Source: Toxonevra muliebris (lineage: Eukaryota; Arthropoda; Insecta; Diptera; Pallopteridae). Taken from it: a stretch of DNA of 64,000 nt. The stretch spans positions 140,386,998 to 140,450,997 of the forward strand of contig OY829326.1 in the NCBI GenBank assembly GCA_963691655.1, read 5' to 3'. The number at the start of each line of letters is the position of its first letter. Position 1 is the stretch's first letter. Below, in pieces: positions 35,072 through 48,040 of the stretch. The translations under genes were made by a program, and so were the position numbers. The notes under the pieces are model-generated. The model was not told the origin of the DNA. It saw only the letters and a program-made list of their open reading frames with translations, and did no database searches.

Positions 35072-36079
35072 CTGAAATTTGAAAATAAAACATATTTGTA
35101 ATTAATATAGTATTATAGGAGTTAATATAGTATAGTAGGAATGCATAGTAATTAAAATTGTTGTTTCATAAGCCGCATTTCCGCAACGGTATCTTTCAAT
35201 TATTTCAAAATTTCCGTTTCTTCTCTATAATCTACATATCCACCAACAAACGCTCAATTGTAATCAATTCAAATTATACTTGTGCGCCTATAAATATGCC
35301 GCGCATTACTATTGTTGCTATATGTACGTATGTATGTGTGTATGTACTTAGATGCTTTACATAATTACTATTTTATGCATACTTAATTAGCTTATAACAT
35401 TCGGCCAACATTGTGTGTGTGTGTAAGTGTGTTTGTAGTGGTTGCGTGTAAAACAGCGTGGGAAAATTTCTTGCATTCAAATTTGCAATAGCCATAGTGC
35501 AAGCAAGCCGCACAAAGTTTTACATTTTGTTAAATTTGTAATTGGTTTTGAATTGCATGCGCAAATGTGAATGTGTATATCTAGATAGAGGACCTCAGCA
35601 TCGGGGGAGCACATTGCCTTGGGAGCATTCCTCATTGGGCCAAACTGATACCTGGGCTGCATTCAACTAAATTTAATGATACTGTGGAATTCTGTGGCTG
35701 TGAGACATACTGCTGCGGAGACTCCCTGGGTTCAATATTCGGCAAGGTTGAAAAATTAAAAAAAAAATAATAAATAAAACATATTTCTACTCGATACCAA
35801 CTCTTGTATAGCAAAGACAAACCTTCAAATCTTGAAAAAAAATTTTACTTCAAATTCAGTTCAGTTCTCAGTTCAAATTCGGCATAAAACTATAAATCCT
35901 ATCCATTCATACACAAACTAGACTAGACACTGAACAGGAATGTTGTGGCAGTTTCTTTACCTTACTCCCAATTAGATTCATAGACAGTACATCATGTTCT
36001 AAAAGTCGTCAGCAGGTTCTTATAGGCCTGTTTCTTCTTCCTCTTCCTTGCACTATATTTAAATAGCGCAGTTTAACAA

Positions 36080-37110
36080 GAGATAAAACAAATCAATGGT
36101 ATGTATAATTTTTAAGCGTTTGTGATTCTTAGAGGTTTCGCTTTAGTACGTTAGGATGATTCTGTATTCTTTACTGAAGGCAGAGATTTCTTCTTTTATT
36201 AGAGGCCTTTTTGATACATAATTTTTGATATACCAGTCTCCTGGGATTATACGAAGAATTTTCGATTAAGATCGTAGAAGCTTTTCAATGTTAGAGGGGG
36301 CGTGATGCCCCAGAGCTGAACGTAATACGTCCAGATTTGACTCGAGGCTGCGGAGAGCAACATTAATATGTTTTTGTTTCACGTAAGTCCACAATCGAGG
36401 GAACGCCGAGATATTTAGTGTTAGAAAATTGGGGAATAATTTTTCCATTGTTCAGTGGTGGACGATATGTATATTTTCTTGGAGTATCACATATCATAAT
36501 TATGATATGTGAGCATTTGGATTCGTTTATTCAAATTCGCCATTGAGCCAGCTATTTCTCCAAGATGCTAAAATGATTCTGGAGAAATCTTGAGACCCGT
36601 TTGTGATTGACAGAATTGCAATGTTGTCTGCGAAAGTTGATATAGTAGTGTGACTATTGGTTGGCATACGTGCTCTGAAGATAAGGGGGAGTATAGGACC
36701 TAACACACTGCCTTGGAGAACTCCGGCCAAGATATCGAGCGATCTAAATGTGAAGTCCTTGTATTTTAGAATAAATTTTCTATTTGTTAGGTAGTTTTTA
36801 AACAGTAGATGAAAATTTGTCACTGGAGGTTTTCTGACTTTGAATAAGGTCTTCGTGCCATGATTCATCAAAAGCTTGGGTTATGTCTAAGAAAGCTGCG
36901 GAGAAGCACTGTTGCACATTTAGAAACTAATCTTGTTTCACTGACAATACGTTGTAATTGTTCCATAGTATTATGCATTTGTCTAAAGCCGACCGGGTGT
37001 TGTGAAATAATATTTTATTGTCTTGAACTGGAGGACTAACTTCAAATAGTTTAGAGAGGACGGACAAAAGACTCATTGGATCTAGTCAATAATAGTCCTA
37101 GAAATACCAT
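36080..37110 (-). pseudogene. Degenerate Jockey-like LINE reverse transcriptase
   Basis: The minus strand encodes, in broken frames, RMHNTMEQLQRIV, then FKNYLTNRKFILKYKDFTFR, LAGVLQGSVLGPILPLIF (RT block with QGSVLGP), and TISTFADNIAIL, where the catalytic FADD box is altered to FADN. Lower coordinates continue with SNLDVLRSALGHHAPSNIEK and pieces after it that resemble the C-terminal region of Jockey-clade ORF2. The copy lacks an intact frame and its 5' end was not found. Confidence 0.85.
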
Positions 37111-40100
37111 CAAGATGTCTGTTCAAACGTGGTCGATTTAAGTCTCTTTCTTTCTTTGTACCACAAGTGCCAGTATTTACATATTTCACAAATCAAAATC
37201 TGGTATTGCGTCGTGCCAAAATTTTTGTAATACCTTACCTAATAAAGACTACTTAATACAGAAATTGAAATTCATGAACAACTTTGAGATATTCTTCCCA
37301 AAAAGAGCAGACTGGGGAAATACCAAGTGGTATTAAGTTCCGATATTGATCTCTACATTAACCATTAATCAATTCGACTTTCTGTCAAAGCCACTGTTTT
37401 CTAAACTGAACTTATGGTAATCATAATGGATTGTGAATCACTGACTAGACCTCAAATTTTAGGGGATGAGGTAACTTTATTAACAAATAACTGTTACCTT
37501 CTGTTTTGAGCCATAGGTTTAATATTGCCTTAACAAAATTTCAAAGAATACTGAAGGCATTGAAAGGCGAGCATCAGCTTTAGATATTGATATTCACTTC
37601 TCAAAGCTTGCAGGTCGCAAATGATTTTCCCCCTGCTCAACAATAAGAGAAAATGGCAAAAAATTCAACCGTAAAAAAACTAGTTATTGATTATTTATAA
37701 CTATTGATACATAAGTTAAAACAACTGCAATACTTAAAGTGTACTGTAGAGGATTCAATTGAACACACTAAAGGAGCATACACATTTTACAATTTGAAAG
37801 AGAAGTAGAAGTAGTTTCTCCCACTTTATAAGTTTTTTGCTGCCTCTATCCAAGACCAAACTTTGTAAATTCCACAAATTCTTCTTAGACAACCTAACTG
37901 ATGGCGGAATATACACTTCTCCCCTTCTAGATTCAAGGGGGATGGAGGCGGGTCTCACCTCTTTATTTATCAAGTAATCCATGCTTGTTTCGAGGATCGT
38001 AATTTATGTGGTAAAAAACTCTGAGTTTGAGGGAAAAACCACCACTCTTTGGCTCCAGGTCAGTTTACTAATTAGATATATTACTTTATCAGCTGCGCTT
38101 AAAAGAATTGAACTTTCTCTTAATATATTTTTGAAAAAAAGCAATGTGTATTGTTAATATTCATTTTAATTAGTACCTACCTAATTGTTTCACATTTTTT
38201 TTTCTTTCAAATCATAAAAATTTTACGCATTTGTTTTTATTTTTTCTCTAAGGTAAAAAAATCACAAACAAACCCAGACTCTTACAATTTCGAATTCAAT
38301 TTTCTCAAAAAAGTTTCACAATATTAACAAATGTTAAAATATTAGCTGCTTTTAAAAAAAGAAAACTTTACTTTTCCTTCAATAGCAACAACAACTGTGT
38401 TTTTTGTATATGTATACCTTTTCCCGTCAGTTGCAAGAGCTAAACAAACTTCTAATAGAAATTTAAGTAAGAGCTCGTGTCTCTAATTCAACATACACCA
38501 CCGCAACTCACACCGGCAATTGCTTGCTTCTGGACAATTTCATTTTGAAAACCATATTTATTTGGTTTTTTTATTGGGCAAGGGGGGCAGACAACATTTT
38601 TTACTCAACTAAAAGTTGGAAAGTTTTGTATAACAAAACAAACAAAAAAAAAAGATGTTAATATAAAAAACAAAAAAAGTTTAAACAAAATAAAGTTTGA
38701 AATTATGAAATGAGCGGCACTGTTGAACGGTAAAACTATTTCCGTTGTTTTGTTTCGCTTCGCAATTCGTTTGAGTAAAACCCGATGTAAACATAAAACA
38801 CAAAAATACTACAACAAATGGCAGAAATTATAATCTTAAAAGAACAAACTGTTTGGGGGTTTTAGAAAATTTTAATACCGAAAATGTGGTTAAATAAAAG
38901 TTACTCATACGCATAGCTGGTCCATTTGAAATTATCATGGTGAAAAGGCAGCAGAAATGTAAGGATTATTGTGTTTGTGAAACTTTTTTGTTGTTGGACT
39001 AGATGCAGAGTAAGAGCAAAGATGTAAAATACTTCTATAGCTACAGAATTCACAGAAGGGAATAGTAAATTTGAACAATACTTGGACTATACATACATAC
39101 ATATATGTAACAAATTTTTAATTTTTACATAAAATTATTAGAAATTGAAAACTATATTTATTTGATATTCTATTTTATTTGCTTCCAAAAGCATACTATA
39201 TAAATGTGCATAAGACATACATCCATCCATACATGCATTGCAAATGTCAAATGCCAAGCCACATTGTCACCCCAAAGGCCAATTGTCAATTAGCATTCTA
39301 TGTTGGTATGCATACGAACACATGAATCTACAACTATATTTTCTTATTTTGCTCTTAGCAACTATCAAAACTATGCAAATGAAAAGCGATATCGCTGACG
39401 ATGTGATAATATTTTCGACACAAATGACAACCATCTCGTAATTGTTCGGATTTCATTGAACTTTTGTGCTGTCGATGTTAATGCGGTTGGCTATTTCATT
39501 TTTGTGAAAATATATACCATATTAATTTACATAAATTAAACGTATCAATTGGGGCTGTATTTGGTTACATTAAAAGAGACAGACTGAAAGAGAGAGGGAG
39601 AAAAGTAATTGAGTAGTCTGAATAATAAAGAGATAGATCAAAATAAATTTAATGTTACAAAAATTTAGAAATATGTTAACAAAACTCAGCAAAATATTTA
39701 ACTAGTTTTTTAATAACAATAATAGTTGCTGTTCATTCTTTTTTTTTGAAAATAGAGAAAGTATAAGTCGAAGCTCCGTTGTCTTTCCCCGTGGTAATGA
39801 CCGGTGTCGAAATTTCATGAAACTCGAAAACCTTATGTCAAAGTGTTAAAACTATTTTTTTTTTTTTTTTGAATTCCGAAGTTATTTTTAAATTCAGCAA
39901 CACAGAATATTTAGCAAAAACTGTGGTAGTTTTTATGAAAAACTAACCACTCTACTACTATATTATTTGTTCCATATTTCCAATTTTCTTACTTTTAACA
40001 GCTCTCTCTCTCTTTAATTTCCTTATAAACAATACCGAAATATTCCGGAGATATATCTAATTTTTTTCAATTATCTAATTTAGCTATTTATATACCTACT

Positions 40101-42029
40101 CTTATTCCTCTTCACACACTTTTTTTATTCTATTAAAAGACAAACGAGTGAATGTATTAAATACATTTCATTGCTTAGTATAATTTTAGGCGCACTCATT
40201 TAATGTATACCATTTGCATTATCCTTTATGGCGTATGCTTCTTGACTCCCCCACTGAAATATACAAGTATATATTGTCATAATTGTTATGCAAAGATGCT
40301 GAAACTAATGCGTTTCTTCCTGTAATACACTCTCCTATTTCCTGTAATACAAATATATAGACACTTACATACAAACATACAATAACCGCATTGTGGCAGC
40401 CACATCGAGGCTCGTCTCATTCACTAACAAACAGCCGAAACAACCGAAACAACCAAACAAAAAGGGTATATTTATTTAGGCTCCCCCAAAAAACAAAAAC
40501 CGGAATCACAAATACACAAAATTAACATTTAATTCGTTAGGTTGAAATTAATGCGCGTGCAGCATATGCGGTCTTTGCTTTTGTTTGTTCGATGGCTGGC
40601 TGGCTGGCTGGGCTGTGTATATGAGTGTGTGTGTGTGTCGATGCTATTATATTAGCTGAAATATGATACCGAAATGTAATGGCTGAGGTTATGGGGATGT
40701 GTGAGAGGAGGGTATGGCACCCCATATGCGTGGGTAGGCGAGTAAATAGGTTGATGTAGTATTTATGTGTGAGTGGGTAAGGAGATTCAGTGAAAACCAG
40801 CGTTTCTGTTTTTGCTGTTATTGTGACATGGAAATTTTGTTTTTGTTTTATTTAAATAGGCTCAAATGTTGCTGCTGCTGATGCTGCTGGTCGGGTAAAA
40901 ATTAATGCAAATAACAGAAAAACAAAAGCAAAAATTCCCAGCATGTTAGTTCAAATGTAAAGAAACGGAAATACATACGAGTATTATGGCGGTTGTTGTT
41001 AGTGATGCCGCAGCTATTACACACTAATACATACATATACGAATGTATATATATTTAATTGTATATGTGTGGAAATCATTTTGTCTAAATGAGGATTATT
41101 TATATTGTATGCAAATGTTGGAAACTTGTAGAGTTTGAGCAATTTTCAAAATTGAGATGACCCATAATTTAAAGTTTTTCTAATATTTGGCAGAAAGGTT
41201 GGCTAGTTGATTTAAATGGCAGTTCAATTTTAAATGGGTCGATTATCTATCACGAAACTTCGAGAGGATTACTGTGAATTTTGTGGTCTTCAGGTGTGTT
41301 TAAGCCCATTTTGAGTGGTTCATAAAATATAGTAGCTTTTCCTTCCTCAAATTCTCGAAGAAGAATAGAAGGGTAGAGTAGCTCAAGTAATTTATCGATT
41401 ATTTTCTTCTACCAAGGACCATTGTTGCTTCAACCGTAGAATTTTTGTTATTTCCTCATCCACAGCATGCTTCTTAAAATTTCAGTGAAAAACGAGAGAG
41501 AACTTTATCATCGAATGGAAATGGACGGTTTGATTGTTTAATATTCAGAAAAAGGAAAAACTATAATTGACAATCTTTATCTGCAATTTTGAATAAGTCG
41601 CAATCATATGTCTTCAAATTTATTGAACTATAGTTTGCGTTCTTTCTTCTTCCTCTAGTCACATTTAATTTCAACAGACAGCATGATTTTCCAGTTGAAA
41701 ATTTAGTTTTTTCAAATACATTTTATTTTTGTTAGACCGCTTATAATTTTTTCTTACATGACAGCAAGAAAATTGTTTAATATCAGTGGCAATTTCCAAC
41801 AGATGTAAATTTTGTAATGGGTAAAATAAGGCTTTTAAACTGGAAGAGTTGGTTTTACAGATCTATAAGCAGAGATCATGGTGGCAGTGGTAAACTCAGA
41901 GGAAGGAAGAGGCCTATGGGTCCCGCAATCTCCCCAAAAACTAATAAAACTCCATCTAAAAATGTATGCATTTATTATCAGAAACTTCAGAGTCAGTAAA
42001 CAAATGTCTCTCTTTTGAAGGACTTGATG

Positions 42030-43800
42030 GTGGCCTTTGGTTTGGTTTCTAATCTGAGTTTTAATTTTATCAGTCTCAGTTTTAATCAGATTTTCGATCA
42101 AAATTTTGTTTGATTTTGTATCTGAATTTGGTTTAACTTTAAGTCTGAATTTAGGCTGATTTTTTAACTGAGCTATAGTCGGATCTTTTACCTGCTTCTG
42201 CGTTCACCTGTAGGCTGTAGAAGTCGAAATACTAGAAATATTGATACGAACATTTTACAGTATATTTTTAAAAGCCTATACTTTTGAAATATAAAAAAAA
42301 CAAAAATCAATTTTTTGAAAAATCTAGACCAGAATGTGGCCTTAAAAAAACTTCATAGCAATAGGATTACTTCGGAAGTCCATGATCCATTTGATCCAGG
42401 ATTGATTGTTGGTATTAATAGTATAAAAAATGTCCAGCTTTAATCTAACATGTTTTTTAAAGTTTTCGAACTTTGGAATTTGTCCTGGTTGTTTCTCATA
42501 AATTAATTTATTTTTTTAAATATTTAAATTATCTAAACTGCATTCCATTTCTAATTTTGAAAATTCAATAGAAACGTTATCAGAGAAAATTTGCGGCTTT
42601 ATTGTTAATATAATAGAGTTCGTTTTTATGAAAAACATTGGCTCCATTCCCGATGAAATTGTATTTTCGAGGTCTTAATATTTGATAGAAAGAAATCTAA
42701 ACAACGCCTGAAAGTAGGCAATGTTATTGCCTACCAAAGCTCTGAGTTTTTTTTTTTTTGAAATTGGTTTGAACCTTAGTCTGATGTTAGTCTTCATTTT
42801 TTAATTGCTTCTTTTTTTTTTGTCTGAATTTGATCTTGAGTCTTGCCAAAACTTGGTCTGAGTTTTGATCTATATTTTTGATTTAGAAATCGGTCTCAGT
42901 TTAAATCTGAATTTTGATCTAAATTTGAGACTGTTTTTTGTTTTGAAATTTGGTCGACTCGTGCTCTCAGTTTAAGTTTTAGACTCCTTTAGGTCTATAT
43001 TTAAATTAGAATTTTTACTAAGGTCTAATTTTTTTCTGAATTTTAGTCTGACTTTGGTGTGAATATTGCGCCGAATTTCAATTGATTTTGTTGCAAATTT
43101 AAGTTTGAATTTAACCTAATTTTTAGTCCAAATTTAGTGTGATTTATATTTTGAGTTTGACGAACTCGGTAATCTAGTGGGTAGTGCACTAGACTTTCAT
43201 CCGGGAGGTTCGGGTTCGATCTCCGTCTTTGTTTGGTGGTTAATTTTCATAACTTTCTTATATTCACTATCAATATGAAATGTATGAGAATTATAAGAAT
43301 GTATGCCATGGTTGGTAATGGCAAAACCATCAAGCTGAAAAAAATTGCCGCACCGCCTTTCGGAATCGGCCTTAAACTATAGGTCCAACTATGTGGTATC
43401 ATAATGAGCTGTTCAGGCCTAATTATGTCTCCCTACAGTCACTCCAACCTAGCCTAACCTAACCTAGTTTGAGTTTAGTGTGAGCTGGGATCTGATTGTA
43501 TCTTTGGTTTGAGTTTTTGTATGAGTTTTGGTCTGAATTTAGCCTAAGTTTTGATCGCAATTTTGGTTTGAAATCCGTCCTGAATTTAGTGTGATTTTTG
43601 GCCTGAAAACTGGTTTGGTTTTTGGTATAAATTTCAGTCTGAATTTGGTTCGATCTTTGGTCTGGTGTTTGGTTATATCTTTCAGTTCGTGATCTAAATG
43701 TGATATGGATTTGGTCAGATTTTTGTCTAAATTTTGGTTAGAGTTATGATCTGATCGGGTAAGATTTTTCGCATGGTTTCCAATTTTGAGTCTAGTTTAG
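42030..43800. repeat. Degenerate TTTGGTCTGAATTT minisatellite
   Basis: Variants of a roughly 17-22-bp unit (TTTGGTCTGAATTT, TTTAGTCTGATTTT, TTTGATCTGAGTTT) recur from 42030 to 42200, 42770 to 43158 and 43468 to 43800. The unit is diverged but the GTCTGA/ATCTGA core persists. The array is interrupted by a SINE at 43159-43467 and by non-repeat DNA at 42200-42770. Confidence 0.75.
43159..43467 (+). mobile_element. tRNA-derived SINE family 1, full-length copy 2
   Basis: Same structure as 19755-20041: A box TAATCTAGTGG (43170-43180), GACTTTCATCC, B box GGTTCGATCTC (43213-43223), body through ATGAGAATTATAAGAA, TTTCGGAATCGG and CAACTATGTGG, and a tail CCTAACCTAACCTAG. It is flanked by TTTGAGTTT on both sides (43150-43158 and 43468-43476), a 9-bp target duplication. 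The duplication word also fits the surrounding minisatellite, so it is suggestive rather than conclusive. Confidence 0.85.
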
Positions 43801-44484
43801 TCTGCTTTGGATAGTACAGAAACGTTTTATGTGCACTGTTATACTTTTTTCACTATGTCGCTCATAAAATTTTTTTGAATACTAATTTGTTTTTGCCATT
43901 GATTTAGACAATTTGCTCCAGATATTAGCTCTGTACCGATAACGCTGGCCATTATTATATATTTGAAATCTACCCTGAAAAAGCAGCTTAATGGGCTGGT
44001 TGGCTTATCCTTTATTTTTTGGAATGATAAAATTTCGGAATTTGGATAAATTTAATTTTTAAAAATCGGTAAGAGACAAATTTATAGAATTGTTTCAATA
44101 AGAATCTGAAACAAATATTCCATGCTATCCAAAAATTACTAATTGGGGCTCTGATCAATATTTAAACCAACCAACCAACTAACAATCACGCTCAGTATTC
44201 ACTTTGAAGGGTAATCGTTTTTATAAAATTGTTGCTTTTGCTTTTATTTTTTTTACATAAATATATCTGTATGTATACATGCAAAACGTGTTCAACAATT
44301 ATTTCCAACAATTAAGTTTAATGGCTTCTGACGCGCGTCATACTTGAAATGCCAAAGAGGAAAACACTCACGCAAATACTCAAAAAAAAAAAAAAAAAAA
44401 AAACGAAAAAACATGATATCATTATAATATAATTTATATGTATGCATGCAGTATGGAAAAAAAAAAAATATTTGTTACACTTAC

Positions 44485-44636
44485 CAAAAAAATCGCAACC
44501 CACGCCATGCCAATATTGTCAAATGATATTGTACCTTGAAATGGATTATTCGCTGTCTTTTTACAAGAATAATAATTATTCCAGTTGACGCAAGAAGTAT
44601 TCGTTGGTAGATTTTCGTCGTCTAATTTTGCTTCTT
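44485..44636 (-). CDS. Ca-alpha1T: T-type calcium channel, domain I pore helix exon
   Basis: This exon encodes the end of the turret and the first pore helix of domain I. It contains [14 protein letters not shown], with an N-glycosylation sequon (NTS) and two cysteines, followed by [20 protein letters not shown]. The latter closely matches [21 protein letters not shown] of vertebrate Cav3.1. The acceptor is CATTTTCAG and the donor is TTTTTTG/GTAAGT. The exon (152 nt) ends on a codon boundary after AIFL, exactly where the next exon resumes with VISLEGW. It contains no frame breaks. Confidence 0.95.
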
Positions 44637-46992
44637 CTGAAAATGATGTAAAGTAAAGTACGAAATACGTGTTAGTACATTTATATGCGTAAAAGAATAT
44701 TATTTTAAAATTTCGTATTTGCTTTCCACTCCACTGTGTTCAAGCAGCTTCATTTTTTTTTAATTATATTTCTCACAGTGTCTTAAAACCAAGACACCTA
44801 TAAGTATGCTTCACTTATTTACGTAATTACTGTCCTCTTTAGTCAATTCGCTTTTGTTCCGTTTTGTGTTTTCTTAATTAAAAGTTGCTATATTAAGTTG
44901 TTCATTAAACTTATTTCAACTTTATAAAGTAGTTTATATAATAATAGCAATAATTGCAAAAATAATTATTCAAGTAGCAATTTAAGTTTCTTAATGTGTT
45001 CTAAGAAAAAGTTGTCATTCTCTAAACTTGACTTTTTATTTTGTGTTGAGTTTTCAATTTTGTTTTTTTTAATTTATTAAGTTAACATTTTCAGTTACAT
45101 AGTTTTGTTGTGCTTTAAAGGAATTTTATTCGTAAAATAATTTATGGCAACTATGTATTTATTTTGAACAGCATCTTACAGCATAAGGTTGCGGGCAGTT
45201 AGAAAGAAGTTTGTATAAGTTCGTTATTCCTAAGTATAAAAAATTAGCTTCTAATGAGGGTGATGTGGTATACTATTTAGTTGTAATCTTATCGGATTTC
45301 AGTGTTGCACTAACAAATTCTAGTTCGAAAAATCTCAGGACTTTTTCTGAAAGCGATTCTCCGAGGATTTTTTCGAGGACTTGGGTCATGAGATGTGATT
45401 TTGCGAGCACACGCAGTATATGCAATATCATATGCAGGGGCTAGTGGGTTTTTTCTGGAAACTGAAGCTATAATGGCCAGATGTCCGAATGTCAAGGCAT
45501 TTTAAATGTTTTAGAAATACAGACAAAAATGAATGGGAACTTAATAGAAATTCAGAAACATCTAAGGATTGAAATGGCTATTCTTAACGATATACCACTT
45601 TGATCAAAAAGCTCCCGGAATAACCACCGTGTTGCGCTCTCATCGATCGGATTTGAGTTCGGTTTTTTTTTTTTTTTAATTTGGTACATCTGTTGTTGAT
45701 ATTTTTTCTAAATCTTAGCTTGACATTTGCAAAAGTTACGTAGCCAAGAGTATATCTATCTCTGTGTGTGTTGGCGATTTTTTACAATTTTATTAAATTG
45801 TATTGTATTAAATTTTGCGTAAAAAACGGATTTAATGGTGCGCAAACGTTGGGAATGTTGGAAAAGTGTTTTCGCAACAATTTTCTAAAGAAAACGGTTG
45901 TTTAACAGTGGCACGAGCGGTACAAAAGTGGTCGTGAGTCAATCGAGGATGATGAACGCAGTGGCAGACCATCGACATTGAAAACCGACGAAAACGTTGA
46001 TAAAGTAAAAGAAATTTTGGTCAATAACCTCAAACTAACTATCGGAGAGTATTATTTGGGCGTTATGAGGCATTTGCGGTGAAGCAATTCGCCGAAAGAG
46101 ACCAGAATCGTGGACAAAAAACTCGTGGATTTTGCACTATCATAACGCACCGTCGTACAGTGCCAACATTTTTCGTAATTTTTAGACGAGAAATGCAACC
46201 ATCCAACAGCCACCGAATTTACCTGATTTGGCTCCCTGCTATTTCTTTCTGTTCAATCGAGTTAAAAAACCATTACGGGGAACGCGTTTCAGCAGCCTAG
46301 AGGAAGTAATGGAATAATCGCAGGAAGCACTGATAGACATACCGAAAACTGAATATAAAAAATGGATTGGATCAAGCGCTGGCATAAGTGTGTTGCAGTC
46401 TATGGGGATTACTTTGAAAGGGATAATATAGATTTAGATGAATAAACTTGTAGTTTTAATTTTCATATTGGCATTGAGGGTGGCACTTGATGACCGATTT
46501 CTTTAATGCTGATACGTGTTAATACTTTATTTAATATCGTTCTGCAAAGATTTTATTTTTATGGGAAAAATCAAAGCCACGTGAAATGTTTTGCTTATTT
46601 TAGAACTTAATCTTTGGTTATAGGGGTAAAACTTCTTTTGCAGTTGTTTTTGGATTGCATTTTTAAATTAGAGTGTGAAATGAGATTTAGATGCTTGAAA
46701 TTAAAATTCAGTGCATGTAGAAAAATTTATGGATCAGTTAATTCGTTTGAGAAATTTTGTGAATAGTTCTAAATGTCACTGAATATTTCCATACCTTCGA
46801 CGTCAGCTTATGGGAGTTATAAACAATCACTAGATAATCAAAACACATCCTTAGAATTGGATATTTATTTACTTATTTCACTTACATAAATAGAGAAGTT
46901 TTTGAAAACGCTAAAGTACATATTTTAAATTAGAAAACGCATTAAAATTTTTTTATAATTTATTTATTTATGACTTTTTAAAATATACTCAC
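44637..46992 (-). other. 2.4-kb intron of Ca-alpha1T in the domain I turret
   Basis: AT-rich intron with an internally deleted mariner at 45834-46445. The remainder has no recognisable feature. Confidence 0.85.
45834..46445 (+). pseudogene. Internally deleted mariner transposase
   Basis: Plus-strand frames read QTLGMLEKCF at the N-terminus, then RYKSGRESIEDDERSGRPST, then LVNNLKLTIG. The sequence jumps directly to the second half: YHNAPSYSANIFRNF (second catalytic Asp context, altered), LPDLAPCYFFLFNRVK (third catalytic region, altered) and a clear C-terminus, WIKRWHKCVAVYGDYF, ending with a stop at 46443. The first catalytic region is deleted. Terminal inverted repeats were not recognised. 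Confidence 0.85.
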
Positions 46993-47114
46993 CCGTGCAT
47001 AACATTGATCCCACATGAAATGGCGGCAAATCGGAACATAAATGCATGCCAGAATCATTTTCAGTAGAGCATATGTAATCCTGATCCTTGGAGAACTCAT
47101 AACGGAAGGATACG
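46993..47114 (-). CDS. Ca-alpha1T: T-type calcium channel, domain I extracellular turret exon
   Basis: This exon continues the S5-pore extracellular loop of domain I. It reads VSFRYEFSKDQDYICSTEND and continues to LPPFHVGSMLCT, matching the RYYQTENEDESPFICSQ region of vertebrate Cav3.1. Three cysteines (ICS, LCS, LCT) fit the conserved disulfide-bearing turret of T-type channels. The acceptor is CACATATAG and the donor is ACGG/GTGAGT. It enters completing a Ser codon from the microexon and leaves with one base of a Glu codon. Length is 122 nt. The intron upstream is about 11.6 kb and the one downstream 2.36 kb. Confidence 0.93.
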
Positions 47115-48040
47115 CTATATGTGTATTATTATTTTTTGATAGTAATTATCGTGTTTTATTTTTATATGAAAGAGAGTGTATTAAATTAAATTGAGTTGTT
47201 TGTTTGTTTGTTATTAGTAGTGAGTGTGTGAGTGATACAAAGAAAAAGAGAGAGGGAAGAGAGAAAAAAGAAACATTTAGCAATATTTTTTGTTGATTTT
47301 TTCGAAAGAGTTACAAAAATTACAAGTACATTTTTGATGAGATTTTGTTTTTTTTTTTGGTTGGAAAATGATTAATTTCACTAATTTTTCGTTCAAATTA
47401 AAATACTAATATTAGAGAATGAAGTCGGAAGAGAGAAATAGAGAGACAGAGACAGAAATATAATTTCTGTCATAAAAAATGAATACTCTAAAATGCACAC
47501 GCACACATTTATGAAAATTTTACACACGCATGAAGATTAAAGCGAAACGACAAAGAGAAAGAGAGAATTGAGAATCATTAGTGTCGGTCGAAAAAACGAA
47601 TGTACCAATGAACGAACTAAACGAGCGATCGATCGAGTCAGCGAAAAAGAAATCGATATGGAAATTGAAAAATGAGCGTAAAAACTGATGAAAATTTCGA
47701 GCGATAGCTTTAACACACACATGACATAAAAACTTCATTTTTTTTTTATTTCTGCTCTAATGAGAAACGAAAAAGAAAAAGAGCAAACGAGCGAGTGTAC
47801 GATCGAGCGAGAGAGTGAGAGATAGAGAATAAAGGAATTATTTTGAACTTTTCAACTATGATTGTAATTAATCTTTAACCCTTTGTTATAATTAATGATT
47901 TAAATGCTTAAAAATTAAGTTAAGTTTCTTATTTTTTTCAACTAAATTGCCTTAAACAAATGGGGGAAGTGGAAACGAGAATTTGATATTATTTTGATTT
48001 CTAATTAATAGCCCAGTCGGTAGAGTAAAAAATGCAACAA

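Larger units (their letters stand above)
35072..44484 (-). other. 9.4-kb intron of Ca-alpha1T in the domain I pore region
   Basis: It contains a degenerate Jockey-like element (about 36080-37110), AT-rich DNA (37700-40400) with CT/GA and CA tracts, a degenerate minisatellite (42030-43800) interrupted by a SINE (43159-43467), and otherwise unremarkable sequence. 35570-35750 is of more even composition but unassigned. No other gene is supported. Confidence 0.8.

Noticed and set aside
47520..47738. Two overlapping minus-strand open frames rich in Ser and Phe.
   Set aside because: They are readings of GA-rich simple sequence.
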